A stretch of DNA of 64,000 nt from an uncultured Spirochaetales bacterium (GCA_902781545.1 CACZJR010000003.1:1-64000), one strand, 5' to 3'. Shown: positions 17,078 through 25,713, numbered from the stretch's first letter. Translations and numbers: made by a program. Notes: generated from the letters alone by a model not told the origin.

Positions 17078-18073
17078 TTACTCCTCAACAAAGTCCTTGA
17101 TCTGACGGTAGATTGCAAGACCCTTCTTCTGGCCGTACTTGGAGACAATGGCCATGTAGACGATCTGCTTGAGGTTCGGATCATCTGCCCTGCTGGAGAG
17201 TGTCCTGTTGACGAATCTGAGGACATCCGGGGTGAAGATCTCTGTGTCAGGTCTGTCTGTCTTGATCTGGAGCACTCCGTCAGCTGATCTTACGGGAATG
17301 ACCTTAACCGGGTCCTTTACCTCTGCCGGTGTGATGTGCTTGAGATCCGGCTCAGGAACAACCTCTGCGGGCTTTGTCTCAACAGGTTTGGTCTCAACAG
17401 GTTTGGTCTCAACAGGTTTAGTCTCAACGGGCTTTGCTTTAACCGGCTCAAAGACTGGTTCCGGCTTGAGCTCAGGCTCTGCCTGGACAGGCTCAGCAGG
17501 CTCGACATGCTCCATTACAGGTGCAGGCTCTGCCTTAGGCTCGACATAGACGGGAGCTGGTCTCTCAGAAACAGGCCTCGGGCGCTCAGGTCTTGTGAAA
17601 TCCGGTCTTGGTCTTCTCTCCATCGGTCTTGCTGCCGGTCTTGCAAGCGGTCTGACCTGAACAGGTCTGGGCACCGCGGAAGCGGCCTGCCTGAACGCTG
17701 TGGGTCTCTCATAACCGTCATGCCTCTCGCGGATTGTGATCATGTGGATGTTCACGCCGCGTCTTCCCCAGAATCTGACGAGCTCGCTGAAGTCATGGCC
17801 GGAGCTGACGATGAAGAATGAGTCCTGCTGCTCTGAATCCGCACCGATCAGATATCCGAGTGTGGTGGCGATATGGACATCAAGGGAATTGGAGTCATCA
17901 CTGACCTTGTGTGCCTTCACTGATGCGTTACGCATGAGCGTCAGATACTCAAGGGATATCCTGGCGGTGCTGGCGCTGAAGAAGATATGTATGCAGCAGT
18001 CTTTCTGAAGTGCTCCTATCTCACGGAGTCCTTCATCATTGACATTTTCGAAATCAACCAGATAGTGTCTCAT
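17078..18073 (-). CDS. NYN (PIN-like) domain protein with Pro-rich linker and VETKP repeats
   Basis: Residues 1 to about 120 match a NYN/PIN-like ribonuclease fold: MRHYLVDFENVNDEGL supplies the first acidic site, with SLDVHIATTLGYLI and FFIVSSGHDFSELVRFW bearing the other conserved acids. A long linker rich in Pro, Arg, Glu and Val follows, including four tandem VETKP units. The last 50 residues form a helical domain (RFVNRTLSSRADDP to the end) resembling the tail found in other bacterial NYN proteins. The target RNA is unknown. The start has AGGGGG upstream and overlaps the stop of the gene before it by 4 bases. Confidence 0.78.
   Translation of the reverse strand: MRHYLVDFENVNDEGLREIGALQKDCCIHIFFSASTARISLEYLTLMRNASVKAHKVSDDSNSLDVHIATTLGYLIGADSEQQDSFFIVSSGHDFSELVRFWGRRGVNIHMITIRERHDGYERPTAFRQAASAVPRPVQVRPLARPAARPMERRPRPDFTRPERPRPVSERPAPVYVEPKAEPAPVMEHVEPAEPVQAEPELKPEPVFEPVKAKPVETKPVETKPVETKPVETKPAEVVPEPDLKHITPAEVKDPVKVIPVRSADGVLQIKTDRPDTEIFTPDVLRFVNRTLSSRADDPNLKQIVYMAIVSKYGQKKGLAIYRQIKDFVEE
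17376..17435. repeat. Four tandem 15-base units inside the NYN gene
   Basis: The plus strand reads GTCTCAACAGGTTTG twice, then GTCTCAACAGGTTTA and GTCTCAACGGGCTTT. Each encodes VETKP on the minus strand. The copies are nearly identical at the DNA level, so copy number could change by slippage without breaking the frame. Confidence 0.95.
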
Positions 18074-18609
18074 TTTTCCCCCTCTATCGTATCCTGTACA
18101 AAACCAAAGCCGTCCTCAGCAAGATAGATGAACATTTCAAGATGGTCATAAACGGCAACCCCGTATGATGCGATTCCTTCAGTCGTCATCACCGCGGATG
18201 CCTTCAGGCAACCGTCATAAGGATCTATCGACAAGGTCGCCCAGTTGGCATAGCTGTCTGAGAAATCATTGATTGCCCAAAGGGCATCAATCAATGTCTC
18301 ATCCGTGACAAATGTGTCGCTGTACCAGAAGAACTCAATCATCAGAGGCTCGAAATAAAGGATCACGCTCTCACTGAGGTCACAGTCCGCAGGATGGAAG
18401 GCCACGTAGTAGTCCCCGTCTTCATCAATGTTCACGGCATAGTAATCGAACTCCGTGTTCAGGATCTCCTCGGTCTTGAGATAGTTGATGAATGAGACAA
18501 CCCTTGAATCCTTGCATTCTGACAGATTCATTCCGCCCTGTGCCGTGACCGCAAAAGCGCACAGACAAACGGCAGAAAGCATCAGGAGAATGGCAACAGC
18601 TTTCCTCAC
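18070..18609 (-). CDS. Small exported protein, unknown function
   Basis: The 179-residue product begins with a signal peptide (KAVAILLMLSAVCLCAFAVTAQG). I chose a GTG start because GGGGG lies eight bases upstream and the signal peptide then has the normal length; an ATG 30 bases further up would add ten residues. The rest is acidic with many Tyr and Asp residues and resembles small spirochaetal or archaeal sensory YbjN-like folds, but I would not assign it. It is coupled to the NYN gene by an ATGA-type overlap. Confidence 0.6.
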   Translation of the reverse strand: MRKAVAILLMLSAVCLCAFAVTAQGGMNLSECKDSRVVSFINYLKTEEILNTEFDYYAVNIDEDGDYYVAFHPADCDLSESVILYFEPLMIEFFWYSDTFVTDETLIDALWAINDFSDSYANWATLSIDPYDGCLKASAVMTTEGIASYGVAVYDHLEMFIYLAEDGFGFVQDTIEGEK

Positions 18610-18742
18610 TACAAGCCCCCTGAGTATATACAACTCCATTTCTATTCTAATTTTGGATTTTCAGTTTGGCAACAGTTTTTATTAGGATATAAACAGTAAT
18701 ATATGTATTTTTGATGAAAATAATGGCCTATTTGCGGCAAGA

Positions 18743-18773
18743 AAAACAAAAAACCTCCCGATTTGGGAGGTTT
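18743..18773 (-). terminator. Terminator of tRNA-Ile
   Basis: On the minus strand AAACCTCCC pairs perfectly with GGGAGGTTT and is followed by a T-rich tail (TTTGTTTTTC). It starts two bases after the tRNA discriminator base. Confidence 0.9.
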
Positions 18774-18774
18774 A

Positions 18775-18847
18775 TGGGCCCACTGAGATTTGAACTCAGG
18801 ACCAAAGGATTATGAGTCCTCTGCTCTAACCGCTGAGCTACAGGCCC
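18775..18847 (-). tRNA. tRNA-Ile (CAU anticodon, lysidine type)
   Basis: The 73 bases fold as a full cloverleaf: acceptor GGGCCTG with TGGGCCC, D stem GCTC/GAGC, anticodon stem GAGGA/TCCTT around loop CTCATAA, and T arm CTGAG-TTCAAAT-CTCAG. The anticodon is CAU. The segment ACTCATAATC after GGTTAGAGCAG closely resembles tRNA-Ile2, whose C34 is changed to lysidine to read AUA, and differs from initiator and elongator tRNA-Met. The CCA end is not encoded. Confidence 0.88.
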
Positions 18848-18918
18848 GGTCACCATGGGTTGCTCCTTCTGGTGGCGTCTAAAGTTAGCACTTTTGTATT
18901 CTAATTTCAAGTGCATCC

Positions 18919-18947
18919 TTGTCTTTAGCCTTGCAATCAAATACAAT
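18919..18947 (+). promoter_or_regulatory. Promoter of the tandem exported protein genes (leaderless type)
   Basis: TTGTCT, a 17-base spacer and TACAAT. The -10 box ends 7 bases before the ATG at 18955, and no Shine-Dalgarno sequence lies in between, so transcription should start at or next to the start codon. Confidence 0.6.
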
Positions 18948-18954
18948 TCAAGCG

Positions 18955-20178
18955 ATGAGACATAGGGCATTCATTCTTTTTTCATTGGCTCTGATGCTGT
19001 TTGCCTGTGTCTCACTGTCTGCGCTGTCCTTCTCCACAAAACTCACCGGAATGACCACACATCCTGACTTCTGGCTAGGAATGTTCCCCTCAAGCGTCAG
19101 ATGTTTCGCCGGCCTTGAGGGCCTTGAGTTCATTCCCGGGAGAATGACAGAGGCCGGCGTGGAGATTGCCACCGGAACCATAGCCAGGACGCTCTCCCAG
19201 GATCCTGAGACCGGAACAGTCATAGGTGACTCATCTGCGCAGGAGCTGAAGGACAACAGGTACTATGATGTCACCTATGCCGCATGGAAGATAGGTGTTG
19301 CCCAGGGAATAGGGTGGTCCAGACTTGCAGACTATGATCTTGTGACATTGCGCTTCACCATTGACGGCCAGTGGGAGGTGGCTCTTGACCCCCTGATGCA
19401 GGTTCCCGCAAGGTCCGGTTATCCGTTCAGGAACATTGCCGCTTTCAATAATGCCGTCCCGGGACAGGTGCTTCCGGGAACCCCTGACCTGTCCGGAAAC
19501 AGGCAGCTTCTCAGCACCAGCTTTGATCTTTACGGAAAGGTCTCCGACAGGTTTTTCAGCACAGGGTTCCTTGACGGGCTGTCAGTGGAGTTCAAGTTCG
19601 TGTGGGCTCCGGCCTTCATGACATTTTCAAAGGGCTTCGGCGGTTATGCCGATTACTGGAAGATCTGGACTTATGCCCAGTACGGCAAGATGATACACCA
19701 GAAGAAGGACGCGGAGGGGAACAACCGCTGGTCAATCGGATTCTCCGACGAGTTTGAGATGCGTATTCTGGGCGGTGAATATGTTCCCGAGTATGCAAGG
19801 ACATTGAAGTCACACATCTGGTGGTATGAGCCTGAGAACATGACGTTCATCGCAAAGAACACGCTGAGAATAAACTACTACGGCCAGCAGTTCTTCGGAG
19901 ACTGCATCCCGTACATCTATCTTTTCCTGGACCTGAACTACTCAGGAGGTAAGCTCAACAACTACACCCTTGAGGACAAGATCGCATCGGTCTGGGAAGG
20001 TAGCTTCGGGGTCCATGCCGAGCTCCAGCTTTTCAGCATGTTCCATATTTACTATGAAATCGGACGTGTTTTCATGTATACTGGCGATAAAGAGGGCGTT
20101 AAGGGCCTTCAATACTCAAAGACCGTGAGAGTCACCGTCTCCCTTCCGGGAGGCGATGGCGCTGACTGGTCGAATTAA
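18955..20178 (+). CDS. Exported protein, probable outer-membrane family member, paralogue A
   Basis: The 407-residue protein has a signal peptide (FILFSLALMLFACVSLSALS). The mature part is rich in aromatic and alternating polar residues and ends in a strand (TVRVTVSLPGGDGADWSN), suggesting a beta-rich envelope protein, perhaps a barrel. Its N-terminal block HPDFWLGMFPSS and the later QDPETG segment line up with HPEILAGFLPT and QDPVTG in the next gene, so the two are tandem duplicates. Function unknown. The chosen ATG removes 12 residues that have no signal-peptide character and sits 7 bases behind a promoter. Confidence 0.7.
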   Translation: MRHRAFILFSLALMLFACVSLSALSFSTKLTGMTTHPDFWLGMFPSSVRCFAGLEGLEFIPGRMTEAGVEIATGTIARTLSQDPETGTVIGDSSAQELKDNRYYDVTYAAWKIGVAQGIGWSRLADYDLVTLRFTIDGQWEVALDPLMQVPARSGYPFRNIAAFNNAVPGQVLPGTPDLSGNRQLLSTSFDLYGKVSDRFFSTGFLDGLSVEFKFVWAPAFMTFSKGFGGYADYWKIWTYAQYGKMIHQKKDAEGNNRWSIGFSDEFEMRILGGEYVPEYARTLKSHIWWYEPENMTFIAKNTLRINYYGQQFFGDCIPYIYLFLDLNYSGGKLNNYTLEDKIASVWEGSFGVHAELQLFSMFHIYYEIGRVFMYTGDKEGVKGLQYSKTVRVTVSLPGGDGADWSN

Positions 20179-20194
20179 AGCTAAGGGGCATCAA

Positions 20195-21448
20195 ATGAAG
20201 AAAGCGTTGACTGTCGTTCTGATTCTCGCTCTTGCACTGTGCAGTGTATTTGCAGGGGACTTCAAGTTCCTCTTCACAGAACTTGACCAGCATCCGGAGA
20301 TCCTTGCGGGATTCCTTCCCACACTCACCGCAATCGGAGCAGGGTATGAGGGGCTTTCACTCATAGAGGGGGATCTGACACAGTTCCAGGCCACAATCGG
20401 CGGAGGTTACACCCAGCGTGTGCTTTTCCAGGATCCTGTGACAGGAGAGCCCCTTATCTCAGACCAGATGCTATATGACCAGATCCAGGTCCGCTGGAAC
20501 CTGAAGTTCCTGCAGGGGTTCGGTGATTCGTGGGTCGAGGGCAAGGACCTTGTGACAGCTTATGTCGGTTATGAGGGCCGCTATGAGAAGGCAGTTGACT
20601 CCATGAAGGTCCATGAGGAGCGTTTCCGCGGCTATGCGGACCCTGTGGCAATGGAGAAGGGGAAGACCGCCATCCCGAGTCTTGACGAGTGGTTCAACAC
20701 CCACTATGACGACGGAAACGGAAACGGAACCCTTAAGGGAAACAAGATCTATCCTGATCTTGCAGATGACTACTCGGCATTCATGACGAACTTCTACCTG
20801 GGTGCAAGACTGAACCTGATGGATGACAAGATGGTGTCCAACCAGGGCGGCCTTGCGGAGATTAAGCTCCAGTTCGCGCCCTCATTCCTAAACAACAAGG
20901 CAAGTTACTACAGCGTCACGTTCAATGCTGTCGCGGGAACCACGCTCTTTGAGATGTCAAATAAGAAAGGCCTGAACCTGTTCTCTGTTGTCCTGATCGA
21001 CAGGGTCAACGTCAACTGGACCGACGGAAGCCAGGTGCCTGTATATGCCTCAAGGCCTGTGTCCCTCGGAAGAAAGGTCCGCGGCTTCAACACCAACAGC
21101 TATAACACAAACTTCACGGTTGTGAACAACCTGGACATCCGTCTCGCAGGTCCTGAGTTCCTCCTTGACGGAGTGTTCCCGCGCCTGAACCTGTTCTTCG
21201 ACATGGGCTGGCACGCAGGCAACTACCTCAACACGGGACACAACGGTGTGGCTGCCGCAAGCGCAGGGGCAATGGCCGATAAATATGACCTGAAGAGGTT
21301 CCTCTGCTCAACAGGCTTCCAGCTTGAGATGTGCATCTATGACTTCATTGACCTTGGATTCCAGCTGTCATACCTCATCAGCGGAGACAACATGAAGACT
21401 CCGGGTGAGAAGTTCATAACCGGTGCCACATTCTTCCTGGATTTCTGA
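20195..21448 (+). CDS. Exported protein, probable outer-membrane family member, paralogue B
   Basis: The 417-residue protein has a signal peptide (MKKALTVVLILALALCSVFAG) and shares with the preceding gene the order of landmarks: the tax HP-x-x-L/W-G-F/M-P block near residue 33, a QDPxTG turn near 90, a lone NYY/SYY-type strand region, and a final beta segment (FITGATFFLDF) ending in Phe, as many outer-membrane barrels do. It lies 16 bases after paralogue A and should be co-transcribed. No function is recognised. Confidence 0.7.
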   Translation: MKKALTVVLILALALCSVFAGDFKFLFTELDQHPEILAGFLPTLTAIGAGYEGLSLIEGDLTQFQATIGGGYTQRVLFQDPVTGEPLISDQMLYDQIQVRWNLKFLQGFGDSWVEGKDLVTAYVGYEGRYEKAVDSMKVHEERFRGYADPVAMEKGKTAIPSLDEWFNTHYDDGNGNGTLKGNKIYPDLADDYSAFMTNFYLGARLNLMDDKMVSNQGGLAEIKLQFAPSFLNNKASYYSVTFNAVAGTTLFEMSNKKGLNLFSVVLIDRVNVNWTDGSQVPVYASRPVSLGRKVRGFNTNSYNTNFTVVNNLDIRLAGPEFLLDGVFPRLNLFFDMGWHAGNYLNTGHNGVAAASAGAMADKYDLKRFLCSTGFQLEMCIYDFIDLGFQLSYLISGDNMKTPGEKFITGATFFLDF

Positions 21449-21469
21449 TTCGAATCAGCCTAAGCGTAT

Positions 21470-21508
21470 AGCCGTGTCTGCCTGTCAGGCACGGCTTGAT
21501 TATTGTCT
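21470..21508 (+). terminator. Stem-loop after the tandem paralogues
   Basis: AGCCGTGTCTG pairs with CAGGCACGGCT (one G-U) around a 5-base loop, followed by TGATTATTGTCT. The T content is modest, so termination may be incomplete; the end of this stretch is also the -35 box of lysS. Confidence 0.6.
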
Positions 21509-21531
21509 AAGGTAATTGATTTCAATATACT
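21503..21531 (+). promoter_or_regulatory. Promoter of lysS (leaderless type)
   Basis: TTGTCT, 17-base spacer, TATACT. The -10 box ends 8 bases before the ATG at 21540 and there is no ribosome binding site, so the predicted transcript begins at or within a base or two of the start codon. Confidence 0.65.
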
Positions 21532-21539
21532 GACTAACT

Positions 21540-23108
21540 ATGGAACAGAATTCAGTACATTGGGCGGATATTTACGCTGACAAGATCATCAGGGAGAAGG
21601 GTCAGAAGGACCTTTACACATGTGCTTCGGGAATCACCCCGTCCGGCACAGTCCATATCGGCAATTTCAGGGAGATCATCTCGGTTGACCTTGTGGTCAA
21701 GGCACTCAGGCAGAAGGGCCAGAAGGTGCGTTTCATTTACTCATGGGATGACTATGATGTCTTCAGGAAGGTTCCCAAGAACATGCCGCAGCCGGAGCTT
21801 CTTGAGACTTATCTCAGAAAGCCCATCACTCTTGTTCCTGACACAACGGGCAGAGCAGACAACTATGCCCGCGGAAACGAGCTTGATGTCGAGGAGAAGC
21901 TCCCGATCGTAGGAGTCTATCCTGAGTACCTCTATCAGGCACAGCGCTACAGAAGCTCAATGTATGCCGAGCAGATGAAAAGAGCACTTGAGCTCAAGAG
22001 CCAGATCATCGGAGTCCTGAACCAGTACCGTGCGGAGCCGCTTGATGACTCATGGTGGCCGATCGCAGTGTTCAGCTCATTCACAGACAAGGACAACACA
22101 ACAATCCTCTCCTGGGACGGGGAGTACGGGATCACATACCGTGACAACGACCTGGGCAAGGAGGAGACAATAGACCTCAGGACCACCCCATATGCGAAGC
22201 TTCACTGGAGAGTCGACTGGCCCATGCGCTGGGTCGTGGAGGGTGTTGACTTCGAGCCTGCAGGAAAGGACCACCACTCAAAGGGAGGAAGCTTTGACAC
22301 ATCAAAGCAGATCGTCGAGTTCTTCGGCGGCCATGCACCTGTCTCCTTCCAGTATGACTTCATCTCAATCAAAGGACGCGGAGGAAAGATTTCCTCATCA
22401 AGCGGTGAGGTCGTCTCACTCGGTGATGTCCTTGAGGTCTACACACCGGAGGTCACAAGGTTCCTGTTTGCATCAACAAGACCGAACACCGAGTTCGCAA
22501 TCTCCTTTGACCTTGATGTCCTGAAGCTCTATGAGGACTATGACAACTGCGAGAGACGTTATTTCGGACTGCTTCCGTGCAATGAGAAGAAGCTTGCCAT
22601 GGAGAAGCGCGTCTACGAGCTCTCCCAGGTGGGCGATGTCCCCAAGACTCCCGGTTATCAGATCCCGTTCAGGCACCTGTGCAACCTGCTTCAGATCAAC
22701 AGCGGAGACATTGAAGCTGTGATTGCTTCATTGCCGGATGTGCTTGAGGACCAGGTCGAGAGACTCAGGACCCGCTGCCGCTGCGCATGGACATGGATCA
22801 CAACCTTTGCACCTGAGGATTTCAGGTTCTCCGTGGCAACAGCCGAGACTCCGAAGGTTGATCTTGATCAGGACGGCCTGAAGGCTGTCAGAGCCCTTTG
22901 CGCGAAGGTCAGCACCTGGGACGGAAAGGATGAGAAGGCTCTCTCAGAGCTTGTCTATGAGGCTGCAGCTGATGCCGGCGTGGAGAACACGGTTCTCTTC
23001 ACCGCAACTTATCTTGCGCTGATAGGCAAGGAGAAGGGACCCAAGCTCGCAGGCTTCATGAGCACAATCGGTAAAGACAGGGTGATGGAGATCCTTTCAA
23101 GGTATTGA
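21540..23108 (+). CDS. lysS: Lysyl-tRNA synthetase, class I
   Basis: The 522-residue enzyme charges tRNA-Lys. It is the class I form, with the HIGH motif as HIGN at residues 39-42 (ITPSGTVHIGNFRE) and the KMSKS motif as KISSSSG near 280. Class II LysRS motifs are absent. Class I LysRS occurs mainly in archaea and in a few bacterial groups including spirochaetes, which is one of the main taxonomic clues here. The gene has its own promoter and lacks a Shine-Dalgarno sequence. It ends 1 base before the convergent SGNH gene. Confidence 0.96.
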   Translation: MEQNSVHWADIYADKIIREKGQKDLYTCASGITPSGTVHIGNFREIISVDLVVKALRQKGQKVRFIYSWDDYDVFRKVPKNMPQPELLETYLRKPITLVPDTTGRADNYARGNELDVEEKLPIVGVYPEYLYQAQRYRSSMYAEQMKRALELKSQIIGVLNQYRAEPLDDSWWPIAVFSSFTDKDNTTILSWDGEYGITYRDNDLGKEETIDLRTTPYAKLHWRVDWPMRWVVEGVDFEPAGKDHHSKGGSFDTSKQIVEFFGGHAPVSFQYDFISIKGRGGKISSSSGEVVSLGDVLEVYTPEVTRFLFASTRPNTEFAISFDLDVLKLYEDYDNCERRYFGLLPCNEKKLAMEKRVYELSQVGDVPKTPGYQIPFRHLCNLLQINSGDIEAVIASLPDVLEDQVERLRTRCRCAWTWITTFAPEDFRFSVATAETPKVDLDQDGLKAVRALCAKVSTWDGKDEKALSELVYEAAADAGVENTVLFTATYLALIGKEKGPKLAGFMSTIGKDRVMEILSRY

Positions 23109-23109
23109 T

Positions 23110-23814
23110 TCAGTCGTAAATCTGGACGTAAGGCCTCAATGTGTCAAACCACAGCTGGTTACCGGCTTCGGAGAAGTGCACTCCGTCAGGTGTGGCATAC
23201 TCGCCCTTGAGCTTTCCGCCGGATGTGTTCATCAGGGCGGCCATGTCTATCACTGTCATGGAGTGTGAGGCCGCAAGCTCCTTGATGATTCTGTTCGCCT
23301 CATCCATTCTGCTGTTTACGGTCCTTGCGGTCTTTGCGGAGACGTTCGATCCTTCGTCGGTTATTCCCGCGACGGTGTTCACATAAACGGTTATCCCCAA
23401 ACCCTCAAGCTCCGAGAGAAGCCGGTCATACTCCGTCCTGAATGCTGTGCTGTCATAACTGCCGCTCATGCAGTCGTTTCCGCCTATCGCCAGAAAGCAG
23501 CACTGAAGCTGGCCGTTCTCCTTCAGGGTCCGGATCTGGGGCATGCGGATGAGAAGGTTGCCTATCTTGTCACCGCCCACTCCGAGGTTGATGACCTCTG
23601 AGTCCGGGTATGCCGTGTTCCAGTCCGCACCGATAACCCTCGAGTCTCCGAAGAACGCTATCTTGGCATCTGCATGGGCAAGGCTCTGGGCCCATACCTG
23701 TGAGAGATGCTCATACATGGCGTTGTATGTCGAGGCAGGGATCTTGTCCTGACTGCAGGATACACAGAGAAGAAGCAGGGCAATCAGAACGTAAACAATG
23801 GCAATGCGCTTCAT
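23110..23814 (-). CDS. SGNH/GDSL-family hydrolase lipoprotein
   Basis: The 234-residue protein has a lipoprotein signal peptide (lipobox LLCVSC, Cys20). SGNH blocks are visible: FFGDSRVIGADW with the nucleophile Ser (block I), NLGVGGDKIGN (block II), IGGNDC (block III) and DGVHFSEAG with Asp and His (block V). It is probably an esterase or acetylhydrolase acting on envelope or host glycans. It follows era on the same strand by 1 base, with only a distant GGAG, so it is likely coupled to era. Confidence 0.88.
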   Translation of the reverse strand: MKRIAIVYVLIALLLLCVSCSQDKIPASTYNAMYEHLSQVWAQSLAHADAKIAFFGDSRVIGADWNTAYPDSEVINLGVGGDKIGNLLIRMPQIRTLKENGQLQCCFLAIGGNDCMSGSYDSTAFRTEYDRLLSELEGLGITVYVNTVAGITDEGSNVSAKTARTVNSRMDEANRIIKELAASHSMTVIDMAALMNTSGGKLKGEYATPDGVHFSEAGNQLWFDTLRPYVQIYD

Positions 23815-23815
23815 C

Positions 23816-24709
23816 TCAGGCCTGCGTCTCCTTGAACACCTTGGAGAGTATCATGTCATTGGACTTCCATTTGCCGTTGACTCGGACTCTCAGATCCAGT
23901 TCAAGCTTTGAGGACGGGAATATCTTCTTGATATCCTTAAAAGAAGCTATTCGAATCTTTTTGATGTTCTCTCCGCCTTTTCCGACCATTATTCCTTTCT
24001 GGCTTTCCCTCTCTACTGTTATGAATGCACGGACCCAGACCTTGTTCTCTGCCTCATTGTACTCAAGGTCGGAGACCTCGACCATGATGGCATAGGGGAT
24101 CTCGGCGGTCACGGAGTTCATGGCTTTCTCCCTGATGATCTCGGAGACACGGAACTCCAGGTCCTGGTCAGTCCTGGCATCCTCATCATAGAGGAGCTCT
24201 CCTTCCGGCGCATGCTTGAAAAGCTCGATAAGTATCTCGTCCACGCCGTCATCGTCCTTGGCTGAGGCAGTGAGGATGGTGCGGCCGGGCATGCTGCGCT
24301 TCAGGTATTCCTCGGCATCGGCTATCTGCCTGTCGGTGAGGATGTCCTTCTTGTTGATGCAGCAGACCACAGGCACTGACAGTCCGCTGAGCATGTAGGT
24401 GATTGCGTCTTCCTCGCTTCCGGGCTTACGTGTGGCATCAAGGAGGTACAGCACGGCATCAGTTTCCTCGAGCGATGCCACGGTGATGTCCTGCATGCGT
24501 TTCTGGAACTTCTTCTCGGAGATATGGAAGCCCGGGGTGTCCGTGAATATGATCTGGCCGCGGGAATCAGTGTAGATTCCGCGGATGGCGTTGCGGGTTG
24601 TGTGAGGAGTGGGGCTTGTGATGGATACCTTTGACTCACAGATAGTGTTGATCAAGGTGGACTTGCCGGACGACGGTCTGCCGATTATGGCTACTGATGC
24701 GCATTTCAT
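23816..24709 (-). CDS. era: GTPase Era
   Basis: The 297-residue protein helps mature the 30S ribosomal subunit by binding the 16S rRNA 3' end. G motifs are GRPSSGKST, TRNAIRG, DTPGFH and NKKD, followed by a KH domain with VGKGGENIKKIR near residue 235. The start is the ATG that gives the normal MKCASVAIIG opening; a TTG 36 bases upstream would add residues with no homology sense. The ATG has no Shine-Dalgarno sequence and lies 7 bases after a -10 box. Confidence 0.95.
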   Translation of the reverse strand: MKCASVAIIGRPSSGKSTLINTICESKVSITSPTPHTTRNAIRGIYTDSRGQIIFTDTPGFHISEKKFQKRMQDITVASLEETDAVLYLLDATRKPGSEEDAITYMLSGLSVPVVCCINKKDILTDRQIADAEEYLKRSMPGRTILTASAKDDDGVDEILIELFKHAPEGELLYDEDARTDQDLEFRVSEIIREKAMNSVTAEIPYAIMVEVSDLEYNEAENKVWVRAFITVERESQKGIMVGKGGENIKKIRIASFKDIKKIFPSSKLELDLRVRVNGKWKSNDMILSKVFKETQA

Positions 24710-24716
24710 GTGTAAA

Positions 24717-24745
24717 CATATATAGCAAACGTGTTTGGCTTGCAA
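24717..24745 (-). promoter_or_regulatory. Promoter of era (leaderless type)
   Basis: On the minus strand TTGCAA, a 17-base spacer and TATATG. Seven bases (TTTACAC) separate the -10 box from the era ATG. Confidence 0.5.
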
Positions 24746-24758
24746 GTGGAAATGTCAT

Positions 24759-24816
24759 GACAGGGAGTGCCTGTCTTAAAAGATCGATGATCTGGTGACA
24801 CATGGGAATCTCCATG
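24759..24816. other. Two short stem-loops in the era/lipoprotein intergenic region
   Basis: GACAGG-gagtg-CCTGTC (24759-24775) and CATGG-gaatct-CCATG (24801-24816) are both perfect. A T run follows at 24853-24859. They could be part of the lipoprotein mRNA leader or protein-binding dyads; nothing decides between these. Confidence 0.3.
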
Positions 24817-24872
24817 TTAATATTCATCTGTCGGGTATGATGCCTGCCCAATCTTTTTTAGGGTGGTGAAGT

Positions 24873-25625
24873 ATGAAAAGATATCTTTTGATCGTTTTGG
24901 CGGTTATTCTTTTATCCTGTTTCCTGATCTCATGTAATCCGGAAGCTGAGGATGTCAAACGTACTGATCCCGCAATTGTCGGAACGTGGACGTGTACGGA
25001 GGAAAAGAGTCCGGTAGCGACTTATACATGGAACCTTACGCTTAAAAACGATGGGACTTACATAATGGAAGAGTTTTATAACGGAGATCCTTCCCAAACT
25101 GATACTGGAACATGTTGGAATGAAGGCAATAAATTGGTATGTACTTTCACCAATCTTGAGGATTTCTTCCCATATTATAAGCCTTATACAAGTGAGCATC
25201 CATGCTATGTTTTTAGGGACGCGGATGAGACTCACTGGAAACTTGGTTTCTCTGAGAAATGTGAGAATCCGCTGGATTATGATAACACTTATGACTGGGA
25301 TGATGAGAAGAAGATATATTACATTGAGCAAAACGATGCGGAGCGTCATGAATACTGGTACCACAAGTTTGGGGATGCCTCATATGAGTTCAGTTCTACA
25401 GGTATCACAAAGGATGAATCTGACAATGAAATGTACAGGATGGAAATAGTTTTTATTGCCAAAGCGGAAGCCTATACGGATCCTTCGGCAAACAAAGTGT
25501 TTGAGAAGTTCTACGATTTTGACACTGGCAAGTGCTCATGTAAAGTGACCTCCAGCTATAAGAAAGACGGAGACACTCTCACCCTATACTGGCAGGGCTC
25601 AGAGAAAACATTCACAAAAAAGTAG
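24873..25625 (+). CDS. Lipoprotein with lipocalin-like domain, unknown function
   Basis: The 250-residue product has a lipoprotein signal (lipobox FLISC, Cys21). The mature part begins with the lipocalin-like IVGTWTCTEE segment (about 36-45) and strand-rich text with the KNDGTYIMEEF hairpin typical of small bacterial lipocalin-like domains. It is probably an envelope-anchored beta-barrel binding protein. The gene is visibly lower in G+C than its neighbours, suggesting recent acquisition or weak constraint. Confidence 0.65.
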   Translation: MKRYLLIVLAVILLSCFLISCNPEAEDVKRTDPAIVGTWTCTEEKSPVATYTWNLTLKNDGTYIMEEFYNGDPSQTDTGTCWNEGNKLVCTFTNLEDFFPYYKPYTSEHPCYVFRDADETHWKLGFSEKCENPLDYDNTYDWDDEKKIYYIEQNDAERHEYWYHKFGDASYEFSSTGITKDESDNEMYRMEIVFIAKAEAYTDPSANKVFEKFYDFDTGKCSCKVTSSYKKDGDTLTLYWQGSEKTFTKK

Positions 25626-25634
25626 TTTCTCCAT

Positions 25635-25678
25635 GATCTGATCCGGTCCTGGCTTGAGCATCAGGGCCGGATTGATCT
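25635..25678 (+). other. Large stem-loop after the lipoprotein gene
   Basis: ATCCGGTCCTG pairs with CAGGGCCGGAT (one G-U), flanked by outer GATC/GATC pairing. It lacks a T run; it may still serve as the 3' end or processing structure of the lipoprotein mRNA. Confidence 0.5.
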
Positions 25679-25684
25679 GCATCA

Positions 25685-25713
25685 TTGAAAACAAATAGGA
25701 TTACTGTTATTTT
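25685..25713 (+). promoter_or_regulatory. Promoter of the ClpP-type protease gene
   Basis: TTGAAA, 17-base spacer, TATTTT, 35 bases ahead of a start that has a proper GGAGG. Confidence 0.5.

Noticed and set aside
17376-17435. Possible CRISPR array
   Set aside because: The units are 15 bases with no spacers and encode an in-frame protein repeat.
17169-17821. Plus-strand open frames opposite the NYN gene
   Set aside because: They are low-complexity mirror readings of the VETKP repeat region with no ribosome binding sites.
24710-24745. Longer era product starting at a TTG
   Set aside because: The extra residues do not resemble Era, and the promoter -35 and -10 boxes lie within this stretch.
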